From Ruminococcaceae bacterium UBA3903 (GTDB taxonomy: Bacteria > Bacillota > Clostridia > Oscillospirales > Acutalibacteraceae), in NCBI GenBank assembly GCA_002391625.1, contig DGFJ01000004.1, forward strand, positions 1-64,000: a DNA stretch of 64,000 bases, written 5' to 3'. The translations under genes were made by a program, and so were the position numbers. Each line of letters opens with the position of its first letter. The first letter of the stretch is position 1. Below, in pieces: positions 26,754 to 35,444 of the stretch. The notes beneath the pieces are model-generated. The model worked only from the letters and a program-made list of their open reading frames with translations. It did not search any database and was not told where the DNA came from.

Positions 26754-26793
26754 CCTAGTAACATCTCACTTTCTGAAATTTTTCATCATTCAA

Positions 26794-27090
26794 TCATGCT
26801 TCTTTTTTAATGATTAATGAACGTAAAATGCCGTCAGTAATCTTGTAACGTCTGTCAAGCTCTGCTGGGAAATCAGCTGTGCTTGTGAAGTTAAACAGAA
26901 CATAATAAGCCTCTGACTCTTTGTTAATCATGTACGCAAGTCTACGCTTGCCCCATTCATCAACACTGTCAAGAGTGGCGTTCTGTTCAATTATCTCCTT
27001 AAATTTGCTGATTAGAGCTTGAATACCCTCATCACCTAATTTCATAGAAATAACCATTACTGTTTCGTAAGAATTAGTAATCTCTGCCAT
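26794..27090 (-). CDS. rpsF: Ribosomal protein S6
   Basis: A 98-aa S6 protein with YETVMVISMKLGDEGIQALISKFKEII, then WGKRRLAYMINKESEAYYVLFNF. GGAGGTG lies upstream. It heads the rpsF-ssb-rpsR operon. Confidence 0.97.
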   Translation of the reverse strand: MAEITNSYETVMVISMKLGDEGIQALISKFKEIIEQNATLDSVDEWGKRRLAYMINKESEAYYVLFNFTSTADFPAELDRRYKITDGILRSLIIKKEA

Positions 27091-27118
27091 CTTTATTGCA
27101 CCTCCTTTTGGACTATTG

Positions 27119-27139
27119 ACCCTAAGACCTTCTTAGAGT
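27119..27139 (-). promoter_or_regulatory. Leader hairpin upstream of rpsF
   Basis: On the minus strand ACTCTAAGA and TCTTAGGGT pair with one G-U around an AGG loop, about 30 nt before the rpsF start. Many bacteria control this operon by S6:S18 binding to the leader; I could not confirm the known motif. Confidence 0.35.
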
Positions 27140-27214
27140 AAGGATTTATTAATGTCATTACAACATAACAGAGTTATTATATCAGCTATGTCACCAACAG
27201 TCAAGATTTTTTCC

Positions 27215-28120
27215 TTATTTTTCTGTAGGAAAGCCAGAACCGTTTATAAGTCCTGCTTTGGTAACTATCATAAACGCAGAGGGGTCCAGCTTATTTACTA
27301 TGCTTTTCACCTTATAAACCTGACGAGGACGCACCGCACACATAAGCACCCTTTTTCCCTCTTTGCTATACGCACCCTGCCCCTCTAATATGGTGACACC
27401 TCTGACAATGCTCTGTAAAATATTTTGTGATATTTCATTATATTGGTCAGAAATAATATATATCAGCTGTCCGTTGTCACGAGCAAAGCCGTATGCCAAG
27501 GTATCTATAACCTTGGCGCCTGCAAAAATTGTTATGGTGGCATATAATCCGTTCTCAATATTGCCATACACCAGCATAGCGGCTACTATTATAAAAATAT
27601 CTGCTAAAATAATAATTTTGCCCATTGACAGATATGGCTTGTGGTTATTAATATTTTTTGCAATAATATCCGTACCGCCTGTTGTTGCACCGCCATAAAA
27701 AATAAGTGCTAAGCCTAAGCCATTTAATATTCCGCCAAATAAAGCCGCCAGCAGCACGTTGCCGTTATATGCTGGGATAATTGCTGAGCCTATATCTATC
27801 ATAACCGATGATATAAACGTAGCTATAACCGTCTTAACCAAAAACCTCTTACCATTTTCCACAGCACCCCATATAAATATAGGAATATTAATAATTAAGC
27901 CCATAGCACCTATTGGCAATCCAAGGGTATAGTTTAGCATAGTAGCTATACCCGTTACCCCACCAGGCACAATATTGTTAGGTGCAGTAAACATGGCAAC
28001 GGACAATGCAAATAAGGCACAGCCAATTAAGGTTGCTCCGCTGTCCACCACCGCCCTCATAACACCTTTTTTATTTAAGGACCTAACAGCCTTCTTAGAT
28101 ATATTTTCTTCATCAGCCAT
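27215..28120 (-). CDS. YitT family membrane protein (DUF161 + DUF2179)
   Basis: A 301-aa protein with about five to six transmembrane helices (GATLIGCALFALSVAMF, NNIVPGGVTGIATMLNY, GGATTGGTDIIAKNIN) and a C-terminal cytosolic DUF2179 domain (QSIVRGVTILEGQGAYSKEGKRVLMCAV). Function is unknown. AAGGAAGGCG precedes the ATG. It lies between the rpsF and mrnC genes on the same strand. Confidence 0.9.
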   Translation of the reverse strand: MADEENISKKAVRSLNKKGVMRAVVDSGATLIGCALFALSVAMFTAPNNIVPGGVTGIATMLNYTLGLPIGAMGLIINIPIFIWGAVENGKRFLVKTVIATFISSVMIDIGSAIIPAYNGNVLLAALFGGILNGLGLALIFYGGATTGGTDIIAKNINNHKPYLSMGKIIILADIFIIVAAMLVYGNIENGLYATITIFAGAKVIDTLAYGFARDNGQLIYIISDQYNEISQNILQSIVRGVTILEGQGAYSKEGKRVLMCAVRPRQVYKVKSIVNKLDPSAFMIVTKAGLINGSGFPTEK

Positions 28121-28211
28121 TTTATCGCCTTCCTTACATAAATGCAGTTACATATATGTTCATTGTTTGTCATGTACGATAATATCACTCACAAAATTCT
28201 ACTAATCAATT

Positions 28212-28610
28212 CTAAAAATTCTCCTCTGTCATAATGTTAAACAATGACTTCAGCCTTTCCAAATCGCCCTTTAAATAAATATAGCCCAGCAGCGCCTCAA
28301 ACCCTGTAGCACTGTGATAATCTGCTACAGATGCGTTCTTAGGAGTATGGCTAGTATGTGCGTTTCTGCCACGCTTGTACACGGCCAGCTCCTCGTCTGT
28401 TAATAGTGGTTCTATCCTTTTATACAATTCTGATTGTGCCTGACAGCATACCATCTTTACCTTTTCATTGTTCAGCACACCAACAGCACGGTTAGCTGTA
28501 CATACAAGCTTTTCACGAACCATTAAATCATATACCCCGTCACCTACAAACGCCAGCGTTAACGGGCTTATCTGTGATGGCTCACAATCGCAATCCAATA
28601 ATCTTTCCAT
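28212..28610 (-). CDS. mrnC: Mini-ribonuclease III
   Basis: A 132-aa RNase III-type catalytic domain without a double-stranded RNA-binding domain. It contains LTLAFVGDGVYDLMVREKL (the RNase III signature with catalytic acidic residues), the KRGRNAHTSHTPKNASVADYHSATGFEALLGYIYL block and a final acidic helix. In Bacillus MrnC matures 23S rRNA ends. It starts 11 nt after obg stops. Confidence 0.93.
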   Translation of the reverse strand: MERLLDCDCEPSQISPLTLAFVGDGVYDLMVREKLVCTANRAVGVLNNEKVKMVCCQAQSELYKRIEPLLTDEELAVYKRGRNAHTSHTPKNASVADYHSATGFEALLGYIYLKGDLERLKSLFNIMTEENF

Positions 28611-28620
28611 ATGTCACCTA

Positions 28621-29892
28621 TTATTCCACAAAATCAAATTCTAAATCATAAATAGACACTGTGTCGCCCTCCTCGATGCCTGCCTCACGCAGCGCATCAA
28701 TAACACCGCCGTTAATAAGCACACGCTGAAAATACTGCAAGGACTCATAATCATCAAAGTTTACAGATTTCATAATTTTTAATATCCATTTAGCCTCAAC
28801 AAAATACACATTATCCTGCTTGGTGATTTTCACCTGTGCCTTATCTATTTTATCAGCCTCAACAATTGGTGCTGGCTCTGCCTCATATTTAGTAATAGGT
28901 GGCAGCTTTGACAGCATCTCCAATATTTTTTTCAAAAGCGGGTCAACGCCCTCATTAATAGGTGCCATTATTGGATAGAACTCATAGCCCTGCTGAGTAA
29001 CATAGCTTTTAAAGCTTTGTATCTGCTCATCTGTTGCCAAATCGCACTTGTTGCCTGCTACTATCATAGGTCTTTTGGATAACTCCTCATCAAACTTTTT
29101 TAGTTCCTCATTAATAATGCGAAAGTCCTCTTTTGGCTCTCTGCCTTCGCTGCCTGAAACGTCCACAATATGCACCAGCATACGGCAGCGTTCAACATGA
29201 CGCAGAAACTCATGTCCCAAGCCAACACCGTCACCTGCACCCTCAATAAGACCTGGTATATCTGCCATAACAAAGGAGTGACCCTCTCCCATGCTGACAA
29301 CACCTAAAACAGGTGTCAATGTAGTAAAATGATAATTTGCTATAACAGGCTTTGCCTGACTGACAACCGACACCAAGGTGCTTTTACCTACGTTAGGGTA
29401 TCCCACCAAGCCAACATCAGCCAACAGCTTCAGCTCCAGCTTAACCTCAAACTCTTCACCGGGCATACCGGGCTTTGCAAAGCGTGGCACCTGTCTGGTA
29501 GGGGTTGCAAAGTGAATATTACCCCATCCGCCTTTACCACCCTGTGCCACAACGACAGGGTCTTTTCCTGACACATCCGCCAGCAGTCTGCCTGTTTCTG
29601 CATCTTTTACCAGCGTACCACGAGGCACTCTAACAATCAAATTCTCCGCATTTTTTCCTGTACTGCGTTTTTGCTTGCCGTCCTCGCCCTTTGGTGCTAC
29701 ATATTTTCTTTTATATCTAAAGTCTGCTAAGGTAGAAATGTTATCATCTGCTAAGAATATAACATCGCCGCCACGTCCACCATCACCGCCATCCGGACCG
29801 CCTGCGGCTACATATTTTTCCCTGTGGAACGAAACGTGACCGTCACCACCATCGCCTGCTTTTATTATTATTTTCGCTGTATCTATAAACAT
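28621..29892 (-). CDS. obg: GTPase Obg/CgtA
   Basis: A 423-aa ribosome-assembly GTPase. The Gly-rich Obg domain starts MFIDTAKIIIKAGDGGDGHVSF. The G domain shows GYPNVGKST (G1), the G2 region, MADIPGLIEGA (G3) and AGNKCDL (G4). A C-terminal OCT domain follows (IYDLEFDFVE at the end). I start at 29892, five nt after AGGTGA, since the conserved Obg N-terminus begins there; an upstream ATG at 29940 would add 16 unrelated residues. Confidence 0.97.
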   Translation of the reverse strand: MFIDTAKIIIKAGDGGDGHVSFHREKYVAAGGPDGGDGGRGGDVIFLADDNISTLADFRYKRKYVAPKGEDGKQKRSTGKNAENLIVRVPRGTLVKDAETGRLLADVSGKDPVVVAQGGKGGWGNIHFATPTRQVPRFAKPGMPGEEFEVKLELKLLADVGLVGYPNVGKSTLVSVVSQAKPVIANYHFTTLTPVLGVVSMGEGHSFVMADIPGLIEGAGDGVGLGHEFLRHVERCRMLVHIVDVSGSEGREPKEDFRIINEELKKFDEELSKRPMIVAGNKCDLATDEQIQSFKSYVTQQGYEFYPIMAPINEGVDPLLKKILEMLSKLPPITKYEAEPAPIVEADKIDKAQVKITKQDNVYFVEAKWILKIMKSVNFDDYESLQYFQRVLINGGVIDALREAGIEEGDTVSIYDLEFDFVE

Positions 29893-29970
29893 AACGTCAC
29901 CTATTTTTTCCCTTGGGCTGCCGCCCGTTGTTGCGTACATTCATCCTTGCCTGTTTTTATTACTATCCCA

Positions 29971-30345
29971 TTATGTGGGATTAACAATACCATAAATTCT
30001 TTGGATATCCTCTATACCCTGTGCCACTTCTTCTCTGGAAAAGTCGTTGTCATTTAAAAATTTATCTTCAAAGGTATTCAGATAGCCATAAAAATCTACC
30101 GCCAGCTCTAGACAATCTGTAGACTGCTCCTTATCAATAGCCTGAAACAGCAAATCCTCTGCCTTACATATTTCACCAGCATCAACCATTTTGTGAAGCT
30201 GTAAGCACAAATCGCCTAAACCGTCTATGTTACCATCTGCATCCCTACGAATAGTATAATCAGTTGTTTTCTTTTTAAATATCACACTGGCAATAAACTG
30301 TGCCATCATCTGTATGTTTTTAATAATATAATCGTTCTGAAACAC
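29971..30345 (-). CDS. DUF6483-like small protein
   Basis: A 124-aa acidic, helical protein with no transmembrane segment. Start VFQNDYIIKNIQMMAQFIASVIFKK resembles the DUF6483 family of small clostridial proteins, though this match is only by pattern. The rest has TPR-like helices (KAEDLLFQAIDKEQ). The start is probably the GTG at 30345, ten nt after AAGGG; another GTG at 30357 overlaps that site. It is upstream of obg on the same strand. Confidence 0.6.
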   Translation of the reverse strand: MFQNDYIIKNIQMMAQFIASVIFKKKTTDYTIRRDADGNIDGLGDLCLQLHKMVDAGEICKAEDLLFQAIDKEQSTDCLELAVDFYGYLNTFEDKFLNDNDFSREEVAQGIEDIQRIYGIVNPT

Positions 30346-30566
30346 TGTGATAACCACCCTTATGATAAAACTATTATTGCCATAAAATTTTTTATGTCAT
30401 TACCAAAATATAAAAAGTTATTTCCATGACGCCCTGCTTCGTATTCCTTATAGCTCTAATAACTAAAGAAAGCACGTACTTTGCACAGCCACCCTGCTAT
30501 GGACTTAGCATTACATCCCCAACCCGTTAAAAATGAGAGAAATCATATTAGCAGGTTATAACAAAT

Positions 30567-30589
30567 AAGGGTGGATAAAATCCACCCTT
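30567..30589 (-). terminator. Terminator of rplU-prp-rpmA
   Basis: A perfect 10-bp stem (30567-30576 and 30580-30589) with an AAA loop, directly downstream of rpmA. Confidence 0.75.
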
Positions 30590-30611
30590 AATAATTGCCT
30601 ATATACAGTTT

Positions 30612-30896
30612 TTATTGCTCTACAGCGTAAACGCTTACACGCTTACGGTCACGACCAACACGCTCAAAACGTACTGTACCGTCAATTTTAGCGAACAATG
30701 TGTCGTCAGAACCACGACCAACGTTCTCGCCTGGGTGGATATGTGTTCCACGCTGTTTAACAAGGATGTTACCTGCTAAAACAACCTGACCATCTGCACG
30801 CTTAACGCCTAGACGTTTAGACTCAGAATCACGACCGTTCTTAGTAGAACCCATACCTTTTTTATGAGCAAATAGCTGAATGTTTATCTTAAGCAT
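30612..30896 (-). CDS. rpmA: Ribosomal protein L27 with cleavable N-terminal extension
   Basis: A 94-aa L27 with GSTKNGRDSESKRLGVK and RQRGTHIHPGENVGRG-type motifs (VKQRGTHIHPGENVGRG). It carries the extension MLKINIQLF before AHKKG, which in Firmicutes is removed between Phe and Ala by the protease Prp to expose the functional N-terminus. The prp gene is immediately upstream, with its stop codon overlapping the GGAGGTG site of rpmA. Confidence 0.98.
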   Translation of the reverse strand: MLKINIQLFAHKKGMGSTKNGRDSESKRLGVKRADGQVVLAGNILVKQRGTHIHPGENVGRGSDDTLFAKIDGTVRFERVGRDRKRVSVYAVEQ

Positions 30897-30900
30897 TACA

Positions 30901-31224
30901 TTACACCTCCGTATAGTTTACATTAATATCTGTTGGGTATTGCTCCGTTAGTTGAAGCATATGCAGCTTAAAGCCACCTAAAATATCACGACAGGCTGCT
31001 GCATCCTTTGAGAAAACACGAAAATACATGTTCCCGTCCTCTGCCTCTATTTCTGCTGTTATATGCAAAACGTCAGTAACTGTGTTGACGGTCATATACG
31101 CCGCAGAGCTAACTGCAGCACAGACAATATCATCATCACCAGCCTTAGCGTAATCAGAATGACCCGACACCCTAAATCCGGTTATGTTACCGTCTGCCTT
31201 CGTAAAAAAGTTAACCTTTATCAT
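30901..31224 (-). CDS. prp: Ribosomal-processing cysteine protease Prp
   Basis: A 107-aa protease with the catalytic pair His22 (GHSDYA) and Cys35 (VCAAVSSAAY), the family's only conserved catalytic residues. It cleaves the N-terminal extension of L27, encoded next. The gene lies 9 nt after rplU with no clear Shine-Dalgarno of its own, so translational coupling to rplU is likely. Confidence 0.95.
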   Translation of the reverse strand: MIKVNFFTKADGNITGFRVSGHSDYAKAGDDDIVCAAVSSAAYMTVNTVTDVLHITAEIEAEDGNMYFRVFSKDAAACRDILGGFKLHMLQLTEQYPTDINVNYTEV

Positions 31225-31233
31225 TATATAAAA

Positions 31234-31542
31234 TTATGCGTTAACTGACTGAATCTCAACCTTTGTATATGGTTGTCTATGTCCCATTTTTCTCTTTTCG
31301 CTCTTTTTAGACTTGTAAGTGAAAACTGTGATTTTCTTACCCTTACCTGTCTTGATAACCTTACCAGTTACCTTTGCACCCTCTACGTAAGGAGCACCAA
31401 CCTTAATGCCGTCCTCTGAACCCAGAGCAACTACATCAAAATCTACTGTTGATTCGTCTTCTGCTGCAAGCTTTTCAACATAAATAACGTCGCCGTTTTC
31501 TACCTTGTACTGCTTGCCACCTGTTTCGATAATTGCGTACAT
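31234..31542 (-). CDS. rplU: Ribosomal protein L21
   Basis: A 102-aa L21 that starts MYAIIETGGKQYKVE, the conserved N-terminus, and ends with RQPYTKVEIQSVNA. I start at 31542; an in-frame ATG 12 nt upstream would give an atypical MVHN extension. AAAGGATGG lies upstream. First gene of rplU-prp-rpmA. Confidence 0.97.
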   Translation of the reverse strand: MYAIIETGGKQYKVENGDVIYVEKLAAEDESTVDFDVVALGSEDGIKVGAPYVEGAKVTGKVIKTGKGKKITVFTYKSKKSEKRKMGHRQPYTKVEIQSVNA

Positions 31543-31554
31543 ATTGTGTACCAT

Positions 31555-31650
31555 CCTTTTATAGTCTCGCTATTATTGACCTTTTTTCAGGCTACGGGCG
31601 GGTAAAACCACTTAATAAGCCCGTAATAAGCGGCTTAAACAGTGTATCAT
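31555..31650 (-). promoter_or_regulatory. Probable L21 leader RNA
   Basis: On the minus strand ACGGGC and GCCCGT arms (31619-31624 and 31594-31599) close a hairpin with a loop of 19 nt. It is followed by a purine-rich AGCCTGAAAAAAGG segment just before rplU. Firmicutes L21 operons commonly carry a structured leader in this position. Assignment to the Rfam L21 leader needs a covariance search. Confidence 0.5.
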
Positions 31651-31842
31651 ATAGTGCAAGCTTTGTCAACGGTTTATAACCGTTTTTACCACACCTACAG
31701 TAACAAAATTTATACTTTATATACAATGAAAGCGTGTTAATTTACCATAAAGGCTTATGCAGCGTCAGCAAGCCTAGACATACTAGGACATATGTAGTGT
31801 TTATTATAATACAAGCTGTCGGCTACCTAATATAATTAAAAA

Positions 31843-31878
31843 AGGTAGAAAAGCAGCTTCAGCACTGCTTTTCTACCT
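31843..31878 (-). terminator. Terminator of the lysis/fibre cassette
   Basis: A perfect 14-bp stem (31843-31856 and 31865-31878) with an 8-nt loop is followed on the minus strand by TTTTTT. It lies between the holin gene and the rplU leader. Confidence 0.85.
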
Positions 31879-31949
31879 GTGTAATGCAAGTCATTATAAA
31901 AGTAATTATAATTGATGTTAATGGGTATATTCCCCGTTATACCCTTGTG

Positions 31950-32138
31950 CTAAAAGCAATCCTTATCTGACGGATTGTTAAGCACACCAGCCAACGTGCA
32001 AATCTCTACCACTGCCGCACCAATCACCTTTACTATATCTGATATTTCAACGTTAAACAAGCCAATTATTATGGCAATCTGGGCTATGATAGACACCCAG
32101 ACAAGGGGACTTTTTAGTCTGCATAATATTTTTTTCAA
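31950..32138 (-). CDS. Phage-type holin (Phage_holin_1-like)
   Basis: A 62-aa protein with two hydrophobic stretches (WVSIIAQIAIIIGLF and VKVIGAAVVEICTLAGVL) and a short charged tail ending in NNPSDKDCF. The LxNP tail is typical of small phage holins of PF04531. It would form membrane lesions that release the endolysin encoded upstream. The start is TTG, preceded by GGAGGAGGTGG, and it overlaps the stop of the preceding gene by four bases. Confidence 0.85.
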   Translation of the reverse strand: MKKILCRLKSPLVWVSIIAQIAIIIGLFNVEISDIVKVIGAAVVEICTLAGVLNNPSDKDCF

Positions 32139-32359
32139 GGCTTTACCACCTCCTCCAAATCCTTTATTCTGTGGTTAGCTACTGCCAGCTTCTCCTCTAA
32201 TATATATGTTCTCTCCATGACATTATTATGTTTTTCAACCTTTTTCTCCAGCTGACTAATACGATACATTACTAATCGGTTAGCTGTCAGGACACCTGCT
32301 ACGCTGCCAACGGCTGTTCCTACAAAGGCTATTAACGCCACTACTATTTCTACTGCCAT
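32135..32359 (-). CDS. Holin-associated membrane protein with coiled coil
   Basis: A 74-aa protein with one N-terminal transmembrane helix (VVALIAFVGTAVGSVAGVL) and a charged coiled-coil tail (ISQLEKKVEKHNNVMERTYILEEKLAVANHRIKDLE). Proteins of this type occur beside endolysin and holin genes in clostridial phages, similar in layout to XhlA. Its role in lysis is inferred from position. It starts 1 nt after the endolysin stop. Confidence 0.75.
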   Translation of the reverse strand: MAVEIVVALIAFVGTAVGSVAGVLTANRLVMYRISQLEKKVEKHNNVMERTYILEEKLAVANHRIKDLEEVVKP

Positions 32360-32360
32360 A

Positions 32361-33305
32361 TTATGCGTCCTGTAACAGCCTTGTTCGCAGCATTTCTACT
32401 GTTTTTCTGCCTACTATGCCATCTATTTCCAGCCCTGCTGCCTTTTGAAACTCCTTAACACATTCAAGTGTTCCCCCGCCAAAGCCCCATTTATCATCAC
32501 ATTGTGCGTTAATAATACTCTTTTCACGGGCAAGCTTTAACAGCGTTTTCAGCTCATATGAGGATATTGTCACATCACCATTTTTAATTTCACTGCCACT
32601 TGCCATATTATTGGCAATAGCCTTTCTAAGGGCAGTTATTGTGTTCACTCCAGCTACTCCGTCAACCTCTAAGCTGTATTTTCTTTGTATTTCCTTAACA
32701 GCATTTAAGGTGCCGCTGCCAAAGCTATTGTCGGAGGAATCTACTCCAGCTGAAACTACACCTAATTTTTTAGCAAGGTCCAGCATGGCCTTTAAAGCCA
32801 GCACACCATCGCTTTTATCTCCAAAAGAAAAATTCATTTCATCACACCCTTGTATTTTATCATCGTATTGTGGTACGGCATAGCCTCGTATGCCGTTGTA
32901 ATCTAAGGAATAGCAGCAGCGTGCCACGCTGTCGCTGTAATTGCCCTCTACTGTATGTACATAACCATTTGATACATAATCCACTATGCCTACATGACCC
33001 CATGTAAAGTGTATCAAATCCCCCGATTGCGGGGTATAGCTGTTGTCGTGCCATATTCCCTTGGCTTTATATAGGCTAACACCTGTGTCCCCCGCACTAG
33101 CCGTGAACACGGTCTGGTTTGGTGTAACACCCGCCTGATACTGGCACCATCCACAAAACATAGCACACCAGTCTGCATAACAAAAATATGTGTTATCATC
33201 TATATTTTCATAGTACCACTGACCAAATTTTGTCCAGCCAGCGTCCCTCTCATTATAGCCCAGCTGTGATTTTGCTATATCCACAACTTTTTCCCTAACT
33301 GTCAT
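32361..33305 (-). CDS. Endolysin: CHAP-type peptidase with two peptidoglycan-binding repeats
   Basis: A 314-aa murein hydrolase. The N-terminal domain (about 1-145) is CHAP/NlpC-like, with the catalytic Cys in ADWCAMFCGWCQYQ and the His in FTWGHVGIVDYV. Two PG_binding_1 repeats follow (GSGTLNAVKEIQRKY..DGVAGVNTITALRKA and GGGTLECVKEFQKAAGLEIDGIVGRKTVEML). No signal peptide is present, so release depends on the holin. The reading frame is intact. Confidence 0.9.
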   Translation of the reverse strand: MTVREKVVDIAKSQLGYNERDAGWTKFGQWYYENIDDNTYFCYADWCAMFCGWCQYQAGVTPNQTVFTASAGDTGVSLYKAKGIWHDNSYTPQSGDLIHFTWGHVGIVDYVSNGYVHTVEGNYSDSVARCCYSLDYNGIRGYAVPQYDDKIQGCDEMNFSFGDKSDGVLALKAMLDLAKKLGVVSAGVDSSDNSFGSGTLNAVKEIQRKYSLEVDGVAGVNTITALRKAIANNMASGSEIKNGDVTISSYELKTLLKLAREKSIINAQCDDKWGFGGGTLECVKEFQKAAGLEIDGIVGRKTVEMLRTRLLQDA

Positions 33306-33306
33306 A

Positions 33307-33462
33307 TTACACCTGTCCTTCTGTTGTCAGCATACCTGTCAGCTTAGTATATTGGTCATCATTAAGCCTGCCAACCAATAAAAACAAATCCAATATTTCG
33401 TACATTCTGTCATATGTATATCTGCCTGCCTCTATTAGCTTTTTACAATTTTTATATGTCAA
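33307..33462 (-). CDS. XkdX-like small phage protein
   Basis: A 51-aa product with a TTG start eight nt after AGAGAGG. The chain reads Leu-Thr-Tyr-Lys first, then GRYTYDRMYEILDLFLLVGRLNDDQYTKL at its centre, which has the tyrosine and ITxxQYxxLTG-like pattern of XkdX-type proteins found near phage tail and lysis genes. It lies 1 nt before the endolysin start. No function is established. Confidence 0.65.
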   Translation of the reverse strand: MTYKNCKKLIEAGRYTYDRMYEILDLFLLVGRLNDDQYTKLTGMLTTEGQV

Positions 33463-33483
33463 AATTTTTTCCTCTCTTCTCTT

Positions 33484-33738
33484 TTAAAATTCATTATCAA
33501 TCTGTGCCTGTGATAGCTGTGCCTCTAAATTTACGGCATATTCTGTAACGTCTATAAGCTCTTTATCCACCGAATAATCCCCTGTCAGCCTTTCATACTC
33601 CACATGGGTTATCTCTGTAAAAGCCTGTGGTGACAGGGTGCTTGGTATATATATTTCATTGTCATACACCGTACCATCTGATAACAATTTTAAGTGCATA
33701 CCATCATCTGGTGTTAATTTATTGCCAATTAATTTCAT
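33484..33738 (-). CDS. Small tail-region protein of unknown function
   Basis: An 84-aa acidic protein. I do not recognise a family. The sequence begins MKLIGNKLTPDDGMHLKLLS, has a beta-rich middle and a helical C-terminus (VDKELIDVTEYAVNLEAQLSQAQ). AAGGGGTGA precedes the ATG. Its place between the LRR protein and XkdX-like gene suggests a tail-fibre accessory. Confidence 0.7.
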   Translation of the reverse strand: MKLIGNKLTPDDGMHLKLLSDGTVYDNEIYIPSTLSPQAFTEITHVEYERLTGDYSVDKELIDVTEYAVNLEAQLSQAQIDNEF

Positions 33739-33749
33739 TTTGTCACCCC

Positions 33750-34502
33750 TTATGCCAATATCCAGTTTTTATCTGTTGCTATGGCCTTTTGGCTGTCGGT
33801 TAGCTTTGCTAAATTTGCTGAGCCTAAGATAAGCGTATAGGCTGATACACCTGTGCGATCTGCTAAAGCGTCCAGAACAGCTGTTAAGGTATCAACAGAA
33901 TATTTTGTAGAGTCTGAAAGATTTAAGTAATTAGCGTTAAATCCTTGCTCTAATGTAATAAATTCCAATGCAGTACAGTTAAGAAACGGCGAATAATATT
34001 TCATTTGGTTTAGCCCGCTTATATCCTTGGACAAATATACTGTGGTTAGATTTTTACAGCCGGCAAACAGCATCCATCCTAAAGCAGTCGCACCTAAAAC
34101 CCTTGCCTGCGTCAGCTTTAAGCTTTTATTGAACGCATATGTACCTGTTTTGAGAACAGTTGTAGGAATAACAATAGATGATATACCACAGTTCTCAAAA
34201 GCGTTTGAATCTATTAATGTGATGTTGCTAGGTATATCTATACTGGTAAGCTTTGTACAGTTAGCAAAGGCGTAAGAACCTATAGTCGTTATATCCTCAG
34301 GTATAGTGATACTGGTTATACTGCGGTTAATTAATACTTTTAAAACGCCATTATCACCGCCGCTGCTATTAATTTGTGATATTTTATCAGCATATCCGCT
34401 GGTAGCTGTACCGCCTACCTCTATGCCCTTTGCTTCTATAGCCGCTTTTATGCTGTCAAAATCCTCTATAGCTTGTGCTATATTTTCCCCTAACGCAGCC
34501 AA
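33750..34502 (-). CDS. BspA-type leucine-rich-repeat protein in a fibre position
   Basis: A 250-aa protein. The N-terminus (residues 1-45) is helical and resembles phage fibre connectors with GENIAQAIEDFDSIKAAIEAKG. Residues 50-190 contain LRR_5/BspA repeats (ITSITIPEDITTIGSYAFANCTKLTSIDIP and similar). The C-terminus is unassigned. BspA repeats are used in adhesins and in receptor-binding parts of phages. The TTG start is five nt after AGGAGGTG and abuts the upstream stop. No signal peptide. Confidence 0.8.
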   Translation of the reverse strand: MAALGENIAQAIEDFDSIKAAIEAKGIEVGGTATSGYADKISQINSSGGDNGVLKVLINRSITSITIPEDITTIGSYAFANCTKLTSIDIPSNITLIDSNAFENCGISSIVIPTTVLKTGTYAFNKSLKLTQARVLGATALGWMLFAGCKNLTTVYLSKDISGLNQMKYYSPFLNCTALEFITLEQGFNANYLNLSDSTKYSVDTLTAVLDALADRTGVSAYTLILGSANLAKLTDSQKAIATDKNWILA

Positions 34503-35444
34503 TTAAGCACCTCCTAAACGGCTTTCCAGCACGCTGTTAATATTGCCAACCAGTGTGTCGACATACTCCTCCAGTGGAGGTTTTGCGTTTAGCACGCATT
34601 GGTCTGTAATATACATCCTGTCCGCATCTGACAACACATAATCATCACCCTTTTCTGCCAACAATCTCCAATTATCTATGTCTGTTGGTGGTATGCCGTT
34701 AATTTCCGTATTATCGTCAGCAATTTTTGTGATATAGCTGCTGCCGTTATATGTAACCACGCAAAGCCTGCCGTACGCAGCAGTTCCTTGGTACTCCCCC
34801 ATATATCTAATACTAATCGTACCGACATTGGCGGTTGTCCCATCAGAATACGTTACCCGTAAACGTCCTAGGGTATCAATATTTATTCCTGAAATGCCCC
34901 TGCCAGCCTCGCCCATGTTGCCCCTATCGCCCTTATCGCCTTTATCGCCCCTTGCATACACTGTGGTTTCTTCATATCTGCCAGCTTCCAAATTATACAG
35001 CTGCCAAAAACCAGCCTCAGATATTTGGGGTAAATTTTTAATAGCAATTTGAGAAGCATTAAAACGTGCTATAGCATCATCTATCAGCCCTTGATATTTG
35101 TCAGATACTTCCTTGCTAGGTTTTAGGCTGGCAAATATTTTCAAAGGTATTTTACTGGTTTTATAAACTGCTTGTTTCCCAACCAATATTGTTAGCTGAC
35201 ACACAAGTACACCTTTTTTCATCAAGCCCTGTGGTAATAAAAACTCAACAGGTGCAGATGAAGCATTAGCAAAAAACATTCCTTCGCTGTTTTCAAAAGC
35301 AATTTCATATGTGTACCCATCACCTATAAACCCTATAGGCACATCAAATGAAAGCTTTGTAGCTAAATGTTCGTTTTCATAGCCTGCAAAATATGTATGG
35401 TCTGCACACTCCTTATGCACATCAATTACAACAATCCGCTTCAT
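34503..35444 (-). CDS. BppU-like phage baseplate/fibre protein with collagen-like segment
   Basis: A 313-aa protein. The N-terminal 110 residues resemble the BppU domain of phage baseplate upper proteins (a beta-sandwich with VEFLLPQGLMKKGVLVCQLTI and KTSKIPLKIFASLKPS). A helical linker and a collagen-like GDKGDKGDRGNMGEAG repeat follow, then GRLRVTYSDGTTANVGTI and a C-terminal helical region. AGGAAAGGAAG precedes the ATG. It heads the minus-strand cassette; no capsid, terminase or tail-tube genes precede it. Confidence 0.8.
   Translation of the reverse strand: MKRIVVIDVHKECADHTYFAGYENEHLATKLSFDVPIGFIGDGYTYEIAFENSEGMFFANASSAPVEFLLPQGLMKKGVLVCQLTILVGKQAVYKTSKIPLKIFASLKPSKEVSDKYQGLIDDAIARFNASQIAIKNLPQISEAGFWQLYNLEAGRYEETTVYARGDKGDKGDRGNMGEAGRGISGINIDTLGRLRVTYSDGTTANVGTISIRYMGEYQGTAAYGRLCVVTYNGSSYITKIADDNTEINGIPPTDIDNWRLLAEKGDDYVLSDADRMYITDQCVLNAKPPLEEYVDTLVGNINSVLESRLGGA

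Noticed and set aside
31950..35444. Complete prophage
   Set aside because: No integrase, terminase, portal, capsid or tail-tube genes are present on either side; core ribosomal genes and agrBD flank it closely.
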